The notes beneath the pieces were generated by a model. It was not told where the DNA came from. It worked only from the letters and a program-made list of their open reading frames with translations, and did not search any database. From NCBI GenBank assembly GCA_964370435.1, contig CAYJJG010000001.1:1-64000 (forward strand): 64,000 nucleotides of DNA, written 5' to 3'. The position numbers and the translations under genes are program-made. This DNA is from CALVGQ01 sp964370435. Its GTDB lineage: Bacteria > Bacillota_I > Bacilli_A > Erysipelotrichales > Erysipelotrichaceae. Positions 26,159 through 33,325 of the stretch are shown here, one piece after another; position 1 is the first letter of the stretch, and the number at the start of each line of letters is the position of its first letter.

Positions 26159-26392
26159 ATGAAAAAAACAACTAAGTTTTGTTTATTATTAGCACTATTA
26201 TGCTTTAGTATAAGTCTATTCTTTATTGCTTATTATTGGGGGTATCTTCAAGCTGCCATAGATAATAACATTACTGCAGTAGAGCCTTATTTTGCACTAT
26301 TAGCTGGAACACCAACCTTATTACTATCAGCATTTTTTGTTTTTATTGCTTATAAAATACAACATAATTCCAAAGGTAAAAACAAGGACTAA
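26159..26392 (+). CDS. Small two-helix membrane protein
   Basis: 77 residues: two hydrophobic segments (about 7-28 and 46-65) with a short acidic loop between and a Lys/Asn-rich tail. AAGAGGAG precedes the ATG and it lies 12 bases after maf, so it is the last gene of the CoA operon. No family recognised with confidence. The coding look (RBS, position, topology) is good; the function is unknown. Confidence 0.65.
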   Translation: MKKTTKFCLLLALLCFSISLFFIAYYWGYLQAAIDNNITAVEPYFALLAGTPTLLLSAFFVFIAYKIQHNSKGKNKD

Positions 26393-26398
26393 ACATTT

Positions 26399-26570
26399 AA
26401 ATATTGTACTAAATTTTATTATAAATAGCTTTATAGTTGCGTTTTTAGGACATACGCTTTATCGTGTTATCCATTATCTGTATAATCCACAATATTATCA
26501 AATTACTTCAGCACCTTGGTATACTTGTATTCAAATTATGGCTATTGTTACCGTGTTGTTATTGGATTAA
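26399..26570 (+). pseudogene. Fragment of a small membrane protein gene
   Basis: A frame encoding a membrane-like peptide (NIVLNFIINSFIVAFLGHTLYR and then APWYTCIQIMAIVTVLLL) follows the 77-residue gene. There is no ATG, GTG or TTG with a ribosome site at a sensible place, and the frame ends abruptly inside a hydrophobic run; in the next frame hydrophobic and then basic residues continue to about 26625. It reads like a gene that lost its start and suffered a frameshift. It may be real with an unusual start. Confidence 0.3.
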
Positions 26571-26635
26571 TGGTATTTTAAAAAGAATATTAAAAGTACT
26601 TAAATTAAAGTTAATTATAAAATAATAATTACTAT

Positions 26636-26677
26636 AAGACATGGATATCCATAGTATATGGAATTCTGTCTTTTTTT
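26636..26677 (+). terminator. Terminator of the panT-coaBC-coaX-maf operon
   Basis: Arms 26636-26653 and 26657-26672 pair as AAGACA/TGTCTT and TCCATA/TATGGA with an internal loop, followed by a seven-T run. Confidence 0.75.
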
Positions 26678-26692
26678 ATGATGCAATAAAAA

Positions 26693-26727
26693 AGCTACAA
26701 CACAAAATAATTTTTGCATTTGTAGCT
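26693..26727 (-). terminator. Terminator of the GNAT gene
   Basis: Arms AGCTACAA (26693-26700) and TTGTAGCT (26720-26727) with a T-run on the minus strand, about 50 bases after the GNAT stop. Confidence 0.65.
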
Positions 26728-26775
26728 AACTTTTATATAAAACTAACTATAATAATCAATGCCAACTTAAGATAA

Positions 26776-27249
26776 TCAATAATAAGACCCTATATTATAT
26801 TTATAATTCATTCTTACAATTTTTTCATAGATGTGAATGGCTACTGCATTGGTTGAAAAAACATCAATTCTTCCAATATGAATATCTTTATCACGATACA
26901 TAGCTTCAACTTGCTTAACTACTTTAGTGCCATAGCCCTTACCTTGCGTAGTAGTACTAACACATAAGCGATGTAGTACAAAATATAGCTCATTAGGATA
27001 TTTCCATTCAATATTGTCATGTACATCATCTTCAATAATGTCATTCACAACCAAAAAAGCTATCAATTCTTCTTCCTTATAAACTAAATAAGTATCATTC
27101 CCTTTTATATCACGTTTAATCATTTCGGGTGTCGGATAAGTATCATCCCATTGAAAAACTTCTTCTTCGTATAATTTTGCCTTTGCCTCTATCAGCATTG
27201 ACCAAATTACATCAAAATCTTTCTCTTGTGCTAAAATAAAATCAAACAT
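26776..27249 (-). CDS. GNAT-family acetyltransferase
   Basis: 157 residues with the acetyl-CoA-binding motif STTQGKGYGTKVVKQVE (about 104-120) after the HRLCV strand, as in Gcn5-related N-acetyltransferases. The N-terminal part fits the family but gives no clue to the substrate. AGGAGG precedes the ATG. It lies just downstream of the decayed TIR-domain gene and is followed by its own terminator. Confidence 0.85.
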   Translation of the reverse strand: MFDFILAQEKDFDVIWSMLIEAKAKLYEEEVFQWDDTYPTPEMIKRDIKGNDTYLVYKEEELIAFLVVNDIIEDDVHDNIEWKYPNELYFVLHRLCVSTTTQGKGYGTKVVKQVEAMYRDKDIHIGRIDVFSTNAVAIHIYEKIVRMNYKYNIGSYY

Positions 27250-27257
27250 ACGATCCT

Positions 27258-27456
27258 CCTATTTTGCATATTCAAATGCTTGATACTGTTTTAAAGCATC
27301 TAAGTATTTTTTTGTATGCCATTTCAACTTCATTTAGCACATGGGCTGAATTAGAAGAATCTTCAGACAAAATTACGATAAATATTTTAGAACTGAAACA
27401 ATGTTGTCAGCTATGGATTTTGCAGAATGCTCATAACTTATAAACACATCATAATT
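27258..27456 (-). pseudogene. Decayed TIR-domain gene
   Basis: Translating the minus strand gives NYDVFISYEHSAKSIADNIV, the beta-A strand and box 1 of a TIR domain, running to a stop about 10 codons later. A shifted frame then gives IFIVILSEDSSNSAHVLNEV and EMAYKKI, the beta-D strand and following helix that in an intact TIR lie about 40 residues further on. So an internal piece is deleted and the frame is broken. AAAGGAG lies just upstream, but the place of the start codon now reads ACG. A last piece, DALKQYQAFEYAK then stop, may be the old C-terminus. Intact relatives are NADases or signalling adaptors, some in anti-phage systems. Confidence 0.6.
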
Positions 27457-27471
27457 CGTCTCCTTTTTATA

Positions 27472-27915
27472 TTAAAACTCACTTGTAAACATAAAGATAA
27501 AGTTATCTTTATCTTCAATAGGAGTTTTATTAATGCTATCGCACATTCCTAATGCTATACAAGAATCATTATTATCAGATTCATAAACCCACCAAGGACC
27601 TTTTTGCCAATCTGTACTTATATCCATTAAACTTTCTAATGTTAGTCCATATTCTGACTCACTGGTGATTGCTTGAAGTTCTACAGCTTCTACAAGTACA
27701 TCTGCTAATGTTTCACACGCTGCATTAACTACCACTTGATCATCAAAAAGTACTATACCAGCTTCTGCTGTTTCATCAATTATTTTGATATTAAGTGTTA
27801 TCTCACCTTCTTTTGGCTCTGATGAACTTTCATCACCAGGAACAGTATTTGTTGAACATCCCATTAAAACACTTAACAACATAACTGACATTAATAAATT
27901 AAAAATTTTCTTCAT
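27472..27915 (-). CDS. DUF4430 (transcobalamin-like) lipoprotein
   Basis: 147 residues from the ATG at 27915, preferred over the ATG two codons earlier because AAAGGAG is 9 bases away rather than 3. A lipoprotein signal ends in SVLMGCSTN, so the protein is tethered outside the membrane. The mature part carries a DUF4430-like domain with the GPWWVYESDNN motif (about 108-118). This fold resembles the C-terminal domain of transcobalamin. It overlaps the ECF S-component gene upstream and is under the same cobalamin riboswitch, so it probably captures corrinoids for the importer. Confidence 0.8.
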   Translation of the reverse strand: MKKIFNLLMSVMLLSVLMGCSTNTVPGDESSSEPKEGEITLNIKIIDETAEAGIVLFDDQVVVNAACETLADVLVEAVELQAITSESEYGLTLESLMDISTDWQKGPWWVYESDNNDSCIALGMCDSINKTPIEDKDNFIFMFTSEF

Positions 27916-28414
27916 TTTCATAATCTCCTTTTATTTTAGATAATACTTTATTTATTGGATAGTACACGAAGCTAATACTTATTGCACTGATAACCCCTTG
28001 TGTTAGTGATGTTTGCAACCCTGAAATAAGATAAAGTATCGTTAAATTTTTTGACACTAACATATATGGGAGTTGCATTAATTGGCCTGTTAAAAAAGAA
28101 AGTATCCCTGTTAAGATAACCACCAAAGCGATATGCTTATTTATATGATTTTTTAGGCTGCCTATTATAAAACTATACACTGGATAAATTAGACAGTACA
28201 TTAAAGACCAAGTCGTAATTCCTTGACGTAATAACATATTTAAAAATACGAATACTACGGATGCTAAAACTGCTTCTTGTTTATCAAATATTAGGGCAAA
28301 CATCACTGTTACTAAAGTAATTACTTCTAAGTATAAAATATCTGAAAATACTGCAAAAGCAACAAACTCTAAACATCCCATTAAAGCAATACGTGATAAT
28401 CTTCTAACACTCAT
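27899..28414 (-). CDS. ECF transporter S component, probably cobalamin (CbrT-like)
   Basis: 171 residues, about five to six hydrophobic segments with short loops, the size and pattern of ECF S components. The substrate call rests on context: the gene is directly downstream of a cobalamin riboswitch with its own terminator and overlaps a transcobalamin-like lipoprotein gene. CbrT of Lactobacillus is a known cobalamin S component; whether this is an orthologue or a separate lineage I cannot tell by eye. The energising EcfAA'T module is elsewhere in the genome. Confidence 0.78.
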   Translation of the reverse strand: MSVRRLSRIALMGCLEFVAFAVFSDILYLEVITLVTVMFALIFDKQEAVLASVVFVFLNMLLRQGITTWSLMYCLIYPVYSFIIGSLKNHINKHIALVVILTGILSFLTGQLMQLPYMLVSKNLTILYLISGLQTSLTQGVISAISISFVYYPINKVLSKIKGDYENEENF

Positions 28415-28461
28415 AAAAGCTACTTCTATATTGATTCATATAATCCCCTTTACATATAAAA

Positions 28462-28479
28462 ACCCGCGCTTACACGGGT
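28462..28479 (-). terminator. Terminator of the cobalamin riboswitch expression platform
   Basis: Stem ACCCGCG/CACGGGT (one G-T pair) with a CTTA loop on the plus strand and TTTTTATA after it on the minus strand. It sits between the aptamer and the S-component ATG, so ligand binding would stop transcription here. Confidence 0.8.
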
Positions 28480-28499
28480 CTATAAAAACGGGCTAAAAA

Positions 28500-28693
28500 G
28501 CACCTTTTTTACTTCATCCCAGAAGCAAGGTAATCACACATAAGGCAGTTCTTTCGACTCTACATCACTTTACTATCCGCCTTCCCATACATAAATGTAC
28601 AGTGGCCATGGAGTTCATCCGTATTACGACTGCTGGGGCAGTTAAAGCTTTTCACTTTATTCCCTATTAAGTTATAAATAACACCTTATACGT
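28500..28693 (-). ncRNA. Cobalamin (B12) riboswitch
   Basis: The minus-strand RNA carries the landmarks of the cobalamin aptamer in order: AAGGTG near the start, AATAGGGAATAAAGTGAAAA, CTGCCCCAGCAGTCGT, GGCCACTG with GGGAAGGCGG further on, and the B12 box GAGTCGAAAGAACTGCC. The expression platform is the intrinsic terminator at 28462-28479. It is transcribed from a promoter inside the end of nrdG and controls the ECF S component and DUF4430 lipoprotein. Class I or II was not decided. Confidence 0.88.
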
Positions 28694-28699
28694 ATTTAA

Positions 28700-28728
28700 A
28701 TTTTAATACACTTCTTCCTTAAGTACAA
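28700..28728 (-). promoter_or_regulatory. Promoter of the riboswitch transcript, inside the end of nrdG
   Basis: -35 TTGTAC (28723-28728) and -10 TAAAAT (28700-28705) on the minus strand with 17 bases between. The -10 covers the nrdG stop codon, and transcription would begin right at the aptamer. Confidence 0.6.
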
Positions 28729-29224
28729 CTTTTTTTTCATGAAGTGATTGTTTAACATCAATAATTCTTTGATTACTAGAACCTCTAAATTTAAGATCTA
28801 CTACTTTATATTGCTCAATGTAACGTCCGTCTACCAATACATCAATATTACTTATTAATTCTTTAGCTATAGGTGATTCCTCCATCATTTTAAGAATCTC
28901 TTCATAGATAAAGCCACTGTAACACCATATTGTTTTATCTGGCAACTCTAGTCTAACTCTTTTTACTAGTTGTAGTAATGCTTCTTGGTTTTCTTTTTCT
29001 AGTGGCTCGCCTCCAAGTAAAGATAATCCATGGATATACTCCTTAGATAATAATGTTATTAATTCATCAATTGTACTATCATCAAATACCTCACCATAAT
29101 TAAAGTCCCATGCTTCATAGTTAAAACAATTAGGGCATTCATGACGACATCCACTTACAAATAAGCTCACTCGTACTCCGATACCATTAGCAACATCTAC
29201 TTGTTTTATCGATGCATAGTTCAT
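28703..29224 (-). CDS. nrdG: Anaerobic ribonucleotide reductase activating enzyme
   Basis: Radical-SAM enzyme that installs the glycyl radical on NrdD. 173 residues. The [4Fe-4S] motif is CRHECPNC (about 26-33), i.e. CxxxCxxC, and the SAM-binding GGEP is at about 91-94. Its ATG overlaps the nrdD stop by one base, so the two are co-translated. Oxygen-sensitive enzyme, consistent with an anaerobe. Confidence 0.96.
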   Translation of the reverse strand: MNYASIKQVDVANGIGVRVSLFVSGCRHECPNCFNYEAWDFNYGEVFDDSTIDELITLLSKEYIHGLSLLGGEPLEKENQEALLQLVKRVRLELPDKTIWCYSGFIYEEILKMMEESPIAKELISNIDVLVDGRYIEQYKVVDLKFRGSSNQRIIDVKQSLHEKKVVLKEEVY

Positions 29225-31350
29225 TAGAGGTGTGTCACCCTTGCTTTGATTTCTTTAGTCTTTCCAGTGTTCCAGAAATTTTCACCTAGATAACCACAAG
29301 TTCTTCTAGTAACACTCATTTTTTTCTTATTTTTATTATGACAATTTGGGCATTCCCATTGATATTCATCATTAATCATAATTTCTCCACTAAATCCACA
29401 TTCAGCACAATAATCAGATTTCGTATTGAATTCAGCATATTGAATATTATCATAAATAAATTTGACTAATTCTTCTAGTGCTTCAATATTATTTTTCATA
29501 TTAGGAATTTCAACATAAGAAATTGATCCTCCACTAGATATTTTTTGGAATTGACTTTCAAAAATAAGTTTATCAAAAGCATTAATATGCTCTCTAACAT
29601 CTACATGATATGAATTTGTATAATATCCTTTATCTGTAATATCTTCTATTTCACCAAAGCGTTGTTTATCAATATTAGCAAAGCGATAACATAAACTTTC
29701 TGCAGGTGTACCATATAATGCAAACCCTAGCCCTGTTTCTTTTTTCCATCGATTACAAACTTCTCTTAAATATTTCATTAAGTCTACCGCAAAAGCACTT
29801 CCTTCTTTAGAGGTATGTGACTGTCCTGTCATTAGTTTAGTAACTTCATATAATCCTATGTATCCTAAAGTAATTGAAGAATATCCATCCTTTAACAGTG
29901 GATCAATGACATCATCGCTCTTTAATCTAGCTATAGCACCATAGCGCCAATGTATTGGACTAACATCGGCCTTTGTACCTAATAATGCATAATGGCGACA
30001 CATTAATGCTTCAAAACATAATTCAAGTCGTTCATTTAATAATTTATCAAATACTGCTCTATCTTTGTTCGCAAGAATACCAATTTGTGCTAAATTTAAG
30101 CTTACTACACCTTGATTAAATCTACCTTCGAATTTATAGTTTCCATCTTTATCTTTATATGGAGCTAGAAAACTTCTACACCCCATTGGACTAAATACGT
30201 TACCTTCATAATTTTCACGCATTTTTTTAGCTGAGATATAATCAGGATACATTCTTTTTGATGAGCATTCTACTGCTAAGCGCGTAATATAATCATATTT
30301 ACCACCTTTGAGTGCATTGTGTTCATCTAATACATAGATTAACTTAGGGAATGCTGGAGTAATATAAATACCTTGTTCATTCTTTATTCCCAGTGTACGT
30401 TGTTTTAATATTTCTTCAATAATTCTAGCGTTTTCCTCTAGATACTCATCATCTTCATCAAGATTTAAACATAAGGTCACAAAAGGACTTTGCCCGTTTG
30501 TAGTCATTAAAGTATTAATTTGATATTGAATAGTTTGTACCCCAGAAGCTAATTCATAAGATAAGCGATCTTCGATGATACTCTCAATCATTCCTTCCTC
30601 CATTTTTCCTGCATATTTTTCGTGTAATTCTTTTGAAAATTTATTACGACTTGCACGTAAGTACTTACCTAAATGACGTGTATCGATAGATTGTCCACCA
30701 TATTGACTAGAAGCTACACTGGCTATAATCTGAGTCATAACAGTACATGCTACTTGAAAACTTTTTGGTGTTTCTATTAGCTTACCATTCATTACCGTTC
30801 CATTATCTAACATATCTTTTAAATTAATTAGACAACAATTAAAAATTTGTTGTAAAAAATAATCAGCATCATGAAAATGTAATATCCCTTGATCATGCGC
30901 AGCACTAATTTTTTCTGGCAAAAGTAATCTTCTTGTTAAATCCTTAGATACTTCTCCTGCAATTAAATCTCTTTGGGTAGAAGCAACCTGTGCATTCTTA
31001 TTGGAATTTTCATCCATTACCTCAATATTGTTATTTTTAATTAATCCTAAAATCGATTCATCAGTAGTATTTTGCTTACGCACTAAAGCACGATTATAAC
31101 GATAAACAATATATTTCTTAGCCAAATCAAAATATTTAAACTCCATTAATTTGAATTCGATAATATCTTGTATATCTTCAACTAAAATACGTTTTTTATC
31201 TAAACTCTCTATGTATTTTGTAATTTCTAATACTTCTTCTTTAGTGATTTGTTGCTTACTAGGTAAGTCACTACATGCTTTTTCTATTGCCACTATAATC
31301 TTTGATTGATTATAGTCTACACTTCTTCCATCTCTTTTTATAACTTTCAT
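29224..31350 (-). CDS. nrdD: Anaerobic (class III) ribonucleoside-triphosphate reductase
   Basis: Makes deoxyribonucleotides without oxygen using formate and a glycyl radical. The ATG at 31350 (MKVIKRDGRSVDYNQSKI) follows AAAGGAG and gives 708 residues; a longer frame upstream lacks such a site. An ATP-cone occupies about 1-90, the barrel about 120-620, the zinc site CAECG...CPNCH is near 645-665, and the glycyl-radical motif RRTCGYLG is near 685. It is followed by nrdG. The upstream region is shared with a divergent Crp/Fnr-type regulator gene and contains a 14-bp palindrome. Confidence 0.97.
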   Translation of the reverse strand: MKVIKRDGRSVDYNQSKIIVAIEKACSDLPSKQQITKEEVLEITKYIESLDKKRILVEDIQDIIEFKLMEFKYFDLAKKYIVYRYNRALVRKQNTTDESILGLIKNNNIEVMDENSNKNAQVASTQRDLIAGEVSKDLTRRLLLPEKISAAHDQGILHFHDADYFLQQIFNCCLINLKDMLDNGTVMNGKLIETPKSFQVACTVMTQIIASVASSQYGGQSIDTRHLGKYLRASRNKFSKELHEKYAGKMEEGMIESIIEDRLSYELASGVQTIQYQINTLMTTNGQSPFVTLCLNLDEDDEYLEENARIIEEILKQRTLGIKNEQGIYITPAFPKLIYVLDEHNALKGGKYDYITRLAVECSSKRMYPDYISAKKMRENYEGNVFSPMGCRSFLAPYKDKDGNYKFEGRFNQGVVSLNLAQIGILANKDRAVFDKLLNERLELCFEALMCRHYALLGTKADVSPIHWRYGAIARLKSDDVIDPLLKDGYSSITLGYIGLYEVTKLMTGQSHTSKEGSAFAVDLMKYLREVCNRWKKETGLGFALYGTPAESLCYRFANIDKQRFGEIEDITDKGYYTNSYHVDVREHINAFDKLIFESQFQKISSGGSISYVEIPNMKNNIEALEELVKFIYDNIQYAEFNTKSDYCAECGFSGEIMINDEYQWECPNCHNKNKKKMSVTRRTCGYLGENFWNTGKTKEIKARVTHL

Positions 31351-31400
31351 TTTCTCATACTCCTTTAGATTATAATACATCAATTGCATTAATAATAATA

Positions 31401-31414
31401 GTTGCATATGCAAC
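31401..31414. promoter_or_regulatory. 14-bp perfect palindrome between nrdD and a Crp/Fnr regulator
   Basis: GTTGCATATGCAAC is its own reverse complement. It overlaps the -35 box of the regulator promoter and lies 51 bases before the nrdD ATG. Crp/Fnr proteins bind 14-16-bp dyads of the TTGxx....xxCAA type, so this is the natural operator for the divergent regulator. Confidence 0.6.
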
Positions 31415-31429
31415 ATAATTGTATATAAT
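31402..31429 (+). promoter_or_regulatory. Promoter of the Crp/Fnr-type regulator
   Basis: -35 TTGCAT (31402-31407) and -10 TATAAT (31424-31429) with a 16-base spacer. The -35 lies inside the palindrome, suggesting autorepression. Confidence 0.6.
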
Positions 31430-31448
31430 TTATATAGAGGTGAAATCC

Positions 31449-32081
31449 ATGAAAAACAATTATTTATTTCATCAATTATTGGAAATCTTTAACAAAAAAA
31501 TAACTATAAAAGAGAAAAAAGTTAATAAAGGTGAAGTGATAACTTCTTTTATTCAACATCGATCAAACATGTATTTTTTAGAAAGTGGTGAAGCACAGCT
31601 TGTTCATTACAATTTAAATGTAAATGTTGATAGCTCGATAATTGAATTAATAAAACCCTATGAATTATTCAGTGATTTATTTTTTGAGTATCCCATGGTT
31701 GGAGAATATCAGGTAATTGCTACTAAAAATACTGTGTTTAAATATTTTAATTTTCAAGAGTTATTTGAAAAATCACTAACTAATTATGAATTTAAAGATG
31801 CAATAACATATATCATGAAGCTAATTCATAATAAGTTAGCCAGCAATAATGTAAGACAAATTCTATTAGTTAAAAAAACTACACGAGAAAGACTGCTTTC
31901 TTACTTTCAGTCCCAGTGCTTTGGTAACTATCAAAAAATGTTTGTCCTGCCCTTTTCCTATAGTGAATTAGCTTTTTACTTAGGTGTAGATCGTTGTAAT
32001 ATGATGCGTGAAATTAGTAATCTACAAAAGGATGGTATAATCGAAAAAAAAGGAAGAACGCTCTTCCTTAATCATTACTAG
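31449..32081 (+). CDS. Crp/Fnr-family transcriptional regulator
   Basis: ATG at 31449 follows AGAGGTG and gives 210 residues. The N-terminal cyclic-nucleotide-like beta barrel spans about 10-120; the C-terminal winged helix (about 140-205) contains TTRERLLSYFQSQC and the recognition region FSYSELAFYLGVDRCNMMREISNLQKDGII. The N-terminus lacks the Cys cluster of Fnr, so the signal is not an iron-sulphur centre of that type. It is divergent from nrdD-nrdG and probably controls them, itself, or both. Confidence 0.88.
   Translation: MKNNYLFHQLLEIFNKKITIKEKKVNKGEVITSFIQHRSNMYFLESGEAQLVHYNLNVNVDSSIIELIKPYELFSDLFFEYPMVGEYQVIATKNTVFKYFNFQELFEKSLTNYEFKDAITYIMKLIHNKLASNNVRQILLVKKTTRERLLSYFQSQCFGNYQKMFVLPFSYSELAFYLGVDRCNMMREISNLQKDGIIEKKGRTLFLNHY
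32049..32068 (-). terminator. Minus-strand terminator inside the end of the Crp/Fnr gene
   Basis: AAGGAAGA/TCTTCCTT stem with a 4-base loop; on the minus strand it is followed by a run of T. It would stop transcription of the converging YbjQ gene but lies in the last codons of the regulator. Confidence 0.65.
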
Positions 32082-32393
32082 CTATTTAAATTTTACAGCA
32101 GTACCATAAGCTAAAATTTCTGCAGCACCAGCCATTACTGTACTAGATCCATAAAGCAAACCTATTACTGCATCTGCACCAAGGGCTGTTGCTTCTTCTA
32201 CCATGCGGCGTGTAGCAATTGCACGTGATTCATTCATCATTTCAGTATAGCCTTTAATTTCACCGCCTACAAGTGTTTTAAAGCCTGCAGTAATGTCTTT
32301 ACCGATATGTTTTGATTGAATAGTTGCTCCTCTTACTAGTCCTAAGACTTCAAATTGTTGATCACCTAAATGATCAATAGTTGTCAAGATCAT
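32082..32393 (-). CDS. YbjQ-family (DUF74) protein
   Basis: 103 residues from the ATG at 32393 (GGGTG upstream), in place of a longer frame that overlaps the preceding gene further. The family forms small pentamer-like rings and is sometimes labelled heavy-metal-binding; conserved features here are VLGLVRGATIQSKHIGKDI (about 15-33) and EATALGADAVIGL (about 60-72). Its biochemical role is unknown. It overlaps the upstream small membrane protein gene by about 20 bases and converges directly on the Crp/Fnr gene with no spacer. Confidence 0.85.
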   Translation of the reverse strand: MILTTIDHLGDQQFEVLGLVRGATIQSKHIGKDITAGFKTLVGGEIKGYTEMMNESRAIATRRMVEEATALGADAVIGLLYGSSTVMAGAAEILAYGTAVKFK

Positions 32394-32601
32394 CTTCTTC
32401 ACCCTTTCTAAGTTCATCGAACCTTTGTTTTACTACTAATATTATACATCCTATAGCACCGATACTCGGTAAGGACATCAATATTTTTGTTGTGATATCT
32501 ACATTATTTTCCATTATTGACAGTGATTGTATCAAGTAATAACCAAAAAATATTATAAATATAATACCGATGAATACTGTTATAATCATTTTCTTTTTCA
32601 T
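32374..32601 (-). CDS. Small two-helix membrane protein
   Basis: 75 residues: a first hydrophobic segment (MIITVFIGIIFIIFFGYYLI, about 5-24), a polar loop, a second one (ILMSLPSIGAIGCIILVV, about 40-58), then a basic-acidic tail RKGEEDDLDNY. AAAGGAG precedes the ATG. It overlaps the YbjQ gene and probably works with it. No family recognised. Confidence 0.65.
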   Translation of the reverse strand: MKKKMIITVFIGIIFIIFFGYYLIQSLSIMENNVDITTKILMSLPSIGAIGCIILVVKQRFDELRKGEEDDLDNY

Positions 32602-32641
32602 AACATATTCTCCTTTTTGTTATTATACCTTATTAATTATC

Positions 32642-33184
32642 TTAATTCAATTTTAAATTAAAGTCGATTTTGTAACATCGATCTTTCAAGAATTCATAAG
32701 CATCAAATCTATCATTTATGTTTATAATTGCCACTTCTTCTTCAAATGTATTATTACACCATTCTATATAGCCAGCAATATAATTATCTATCAAATGCTT
32801 CCATGAAGTAAATGTGGCTTGCATAAGATTTCCAATTATAGCCGACTCTTTATTTAAGGTAGTACGATCAATCATAGTAGTAACACAACCCATAGCCAAC
32901 AGCTGATTTGCACGACATAAATTCCAAGCCATTACTGAATAAGGGTGAGACCCTTTAAGTCTTTCTATAGCTTCAAATAGTTCTTTTTTATTACTTATTT
33001 CCCAATCTCTTTTTAGCATCGTTTTTATGTTATCTCGAGATTCTTTACTACCGTCACATCCTGCAATTAGTTCAAAGTTATCACTATTCAAATGCGACCA
33101 AACTACATAAGTATCTCTAAACCATGCTTCTTTATCGTTTTCAACCGCTGTTAACTCATTTTTATTCAAATTAAATAATGCCAT
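32642..33184 (-). CDS. DUF1266-like protein
   Basis: 180 residues from the ATG at 33184, 7 bases after GGAGG. The segment AWNLCRANQLLAMGCVTTMI and the later SWKHLIDNYIAGYIEW pattern (about 92-148) resemble DUF1266 proteins, helical proteins of unknown role often found in interbacterial or stress loci. Soluble, no signal peptide. It sits alone between the PTS operon terminator and the small membrane protein gene. Confidence 0.6.
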   Translation of the reverse strand: MALFNLNKNELTAVENDKEAWFRDTYVVWSHLNSDNFELIAGCDGSKESRDNIKTMLKRDWEISNKKELFEAIERLKGSHPYSVMAWNLCRANQLLAMGCVTTMIDRTTLNKESAIIGNLMQATFTSWKHLIDNYIAGYIEWCNNTFEEEVAIININDRFDAYEFLKDRCYKIDFNLKLN

Positions 33185-33279
33185 ATTTATTCCTCCACAG
33201 CTCAATATTATATCATATACCTACTTGTTTACGAATAAGGATTGACTAACTGTTTTAAAGATATTGGTTTATTAAGTAT

Positions 33280-33316
33280 AAAACGCCTTTCTTGGAAGTT
33301 GAAGAAAGACGTTTTT
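33280..33316 (-). terminator. Terminator of the GntR-CE4-PTS-NagB/SIS operon
   Basis: 14-bp arms (33280-33293 and 33302-33315; AAAACGCCTTTCTT/AAGAAAGACGTTTT, one G-T pair) with an 8-base loop, 10 bases after the last stop codon. Confidence 0.85.
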
Positions 33317-33325
33317 ATTCGCGGT

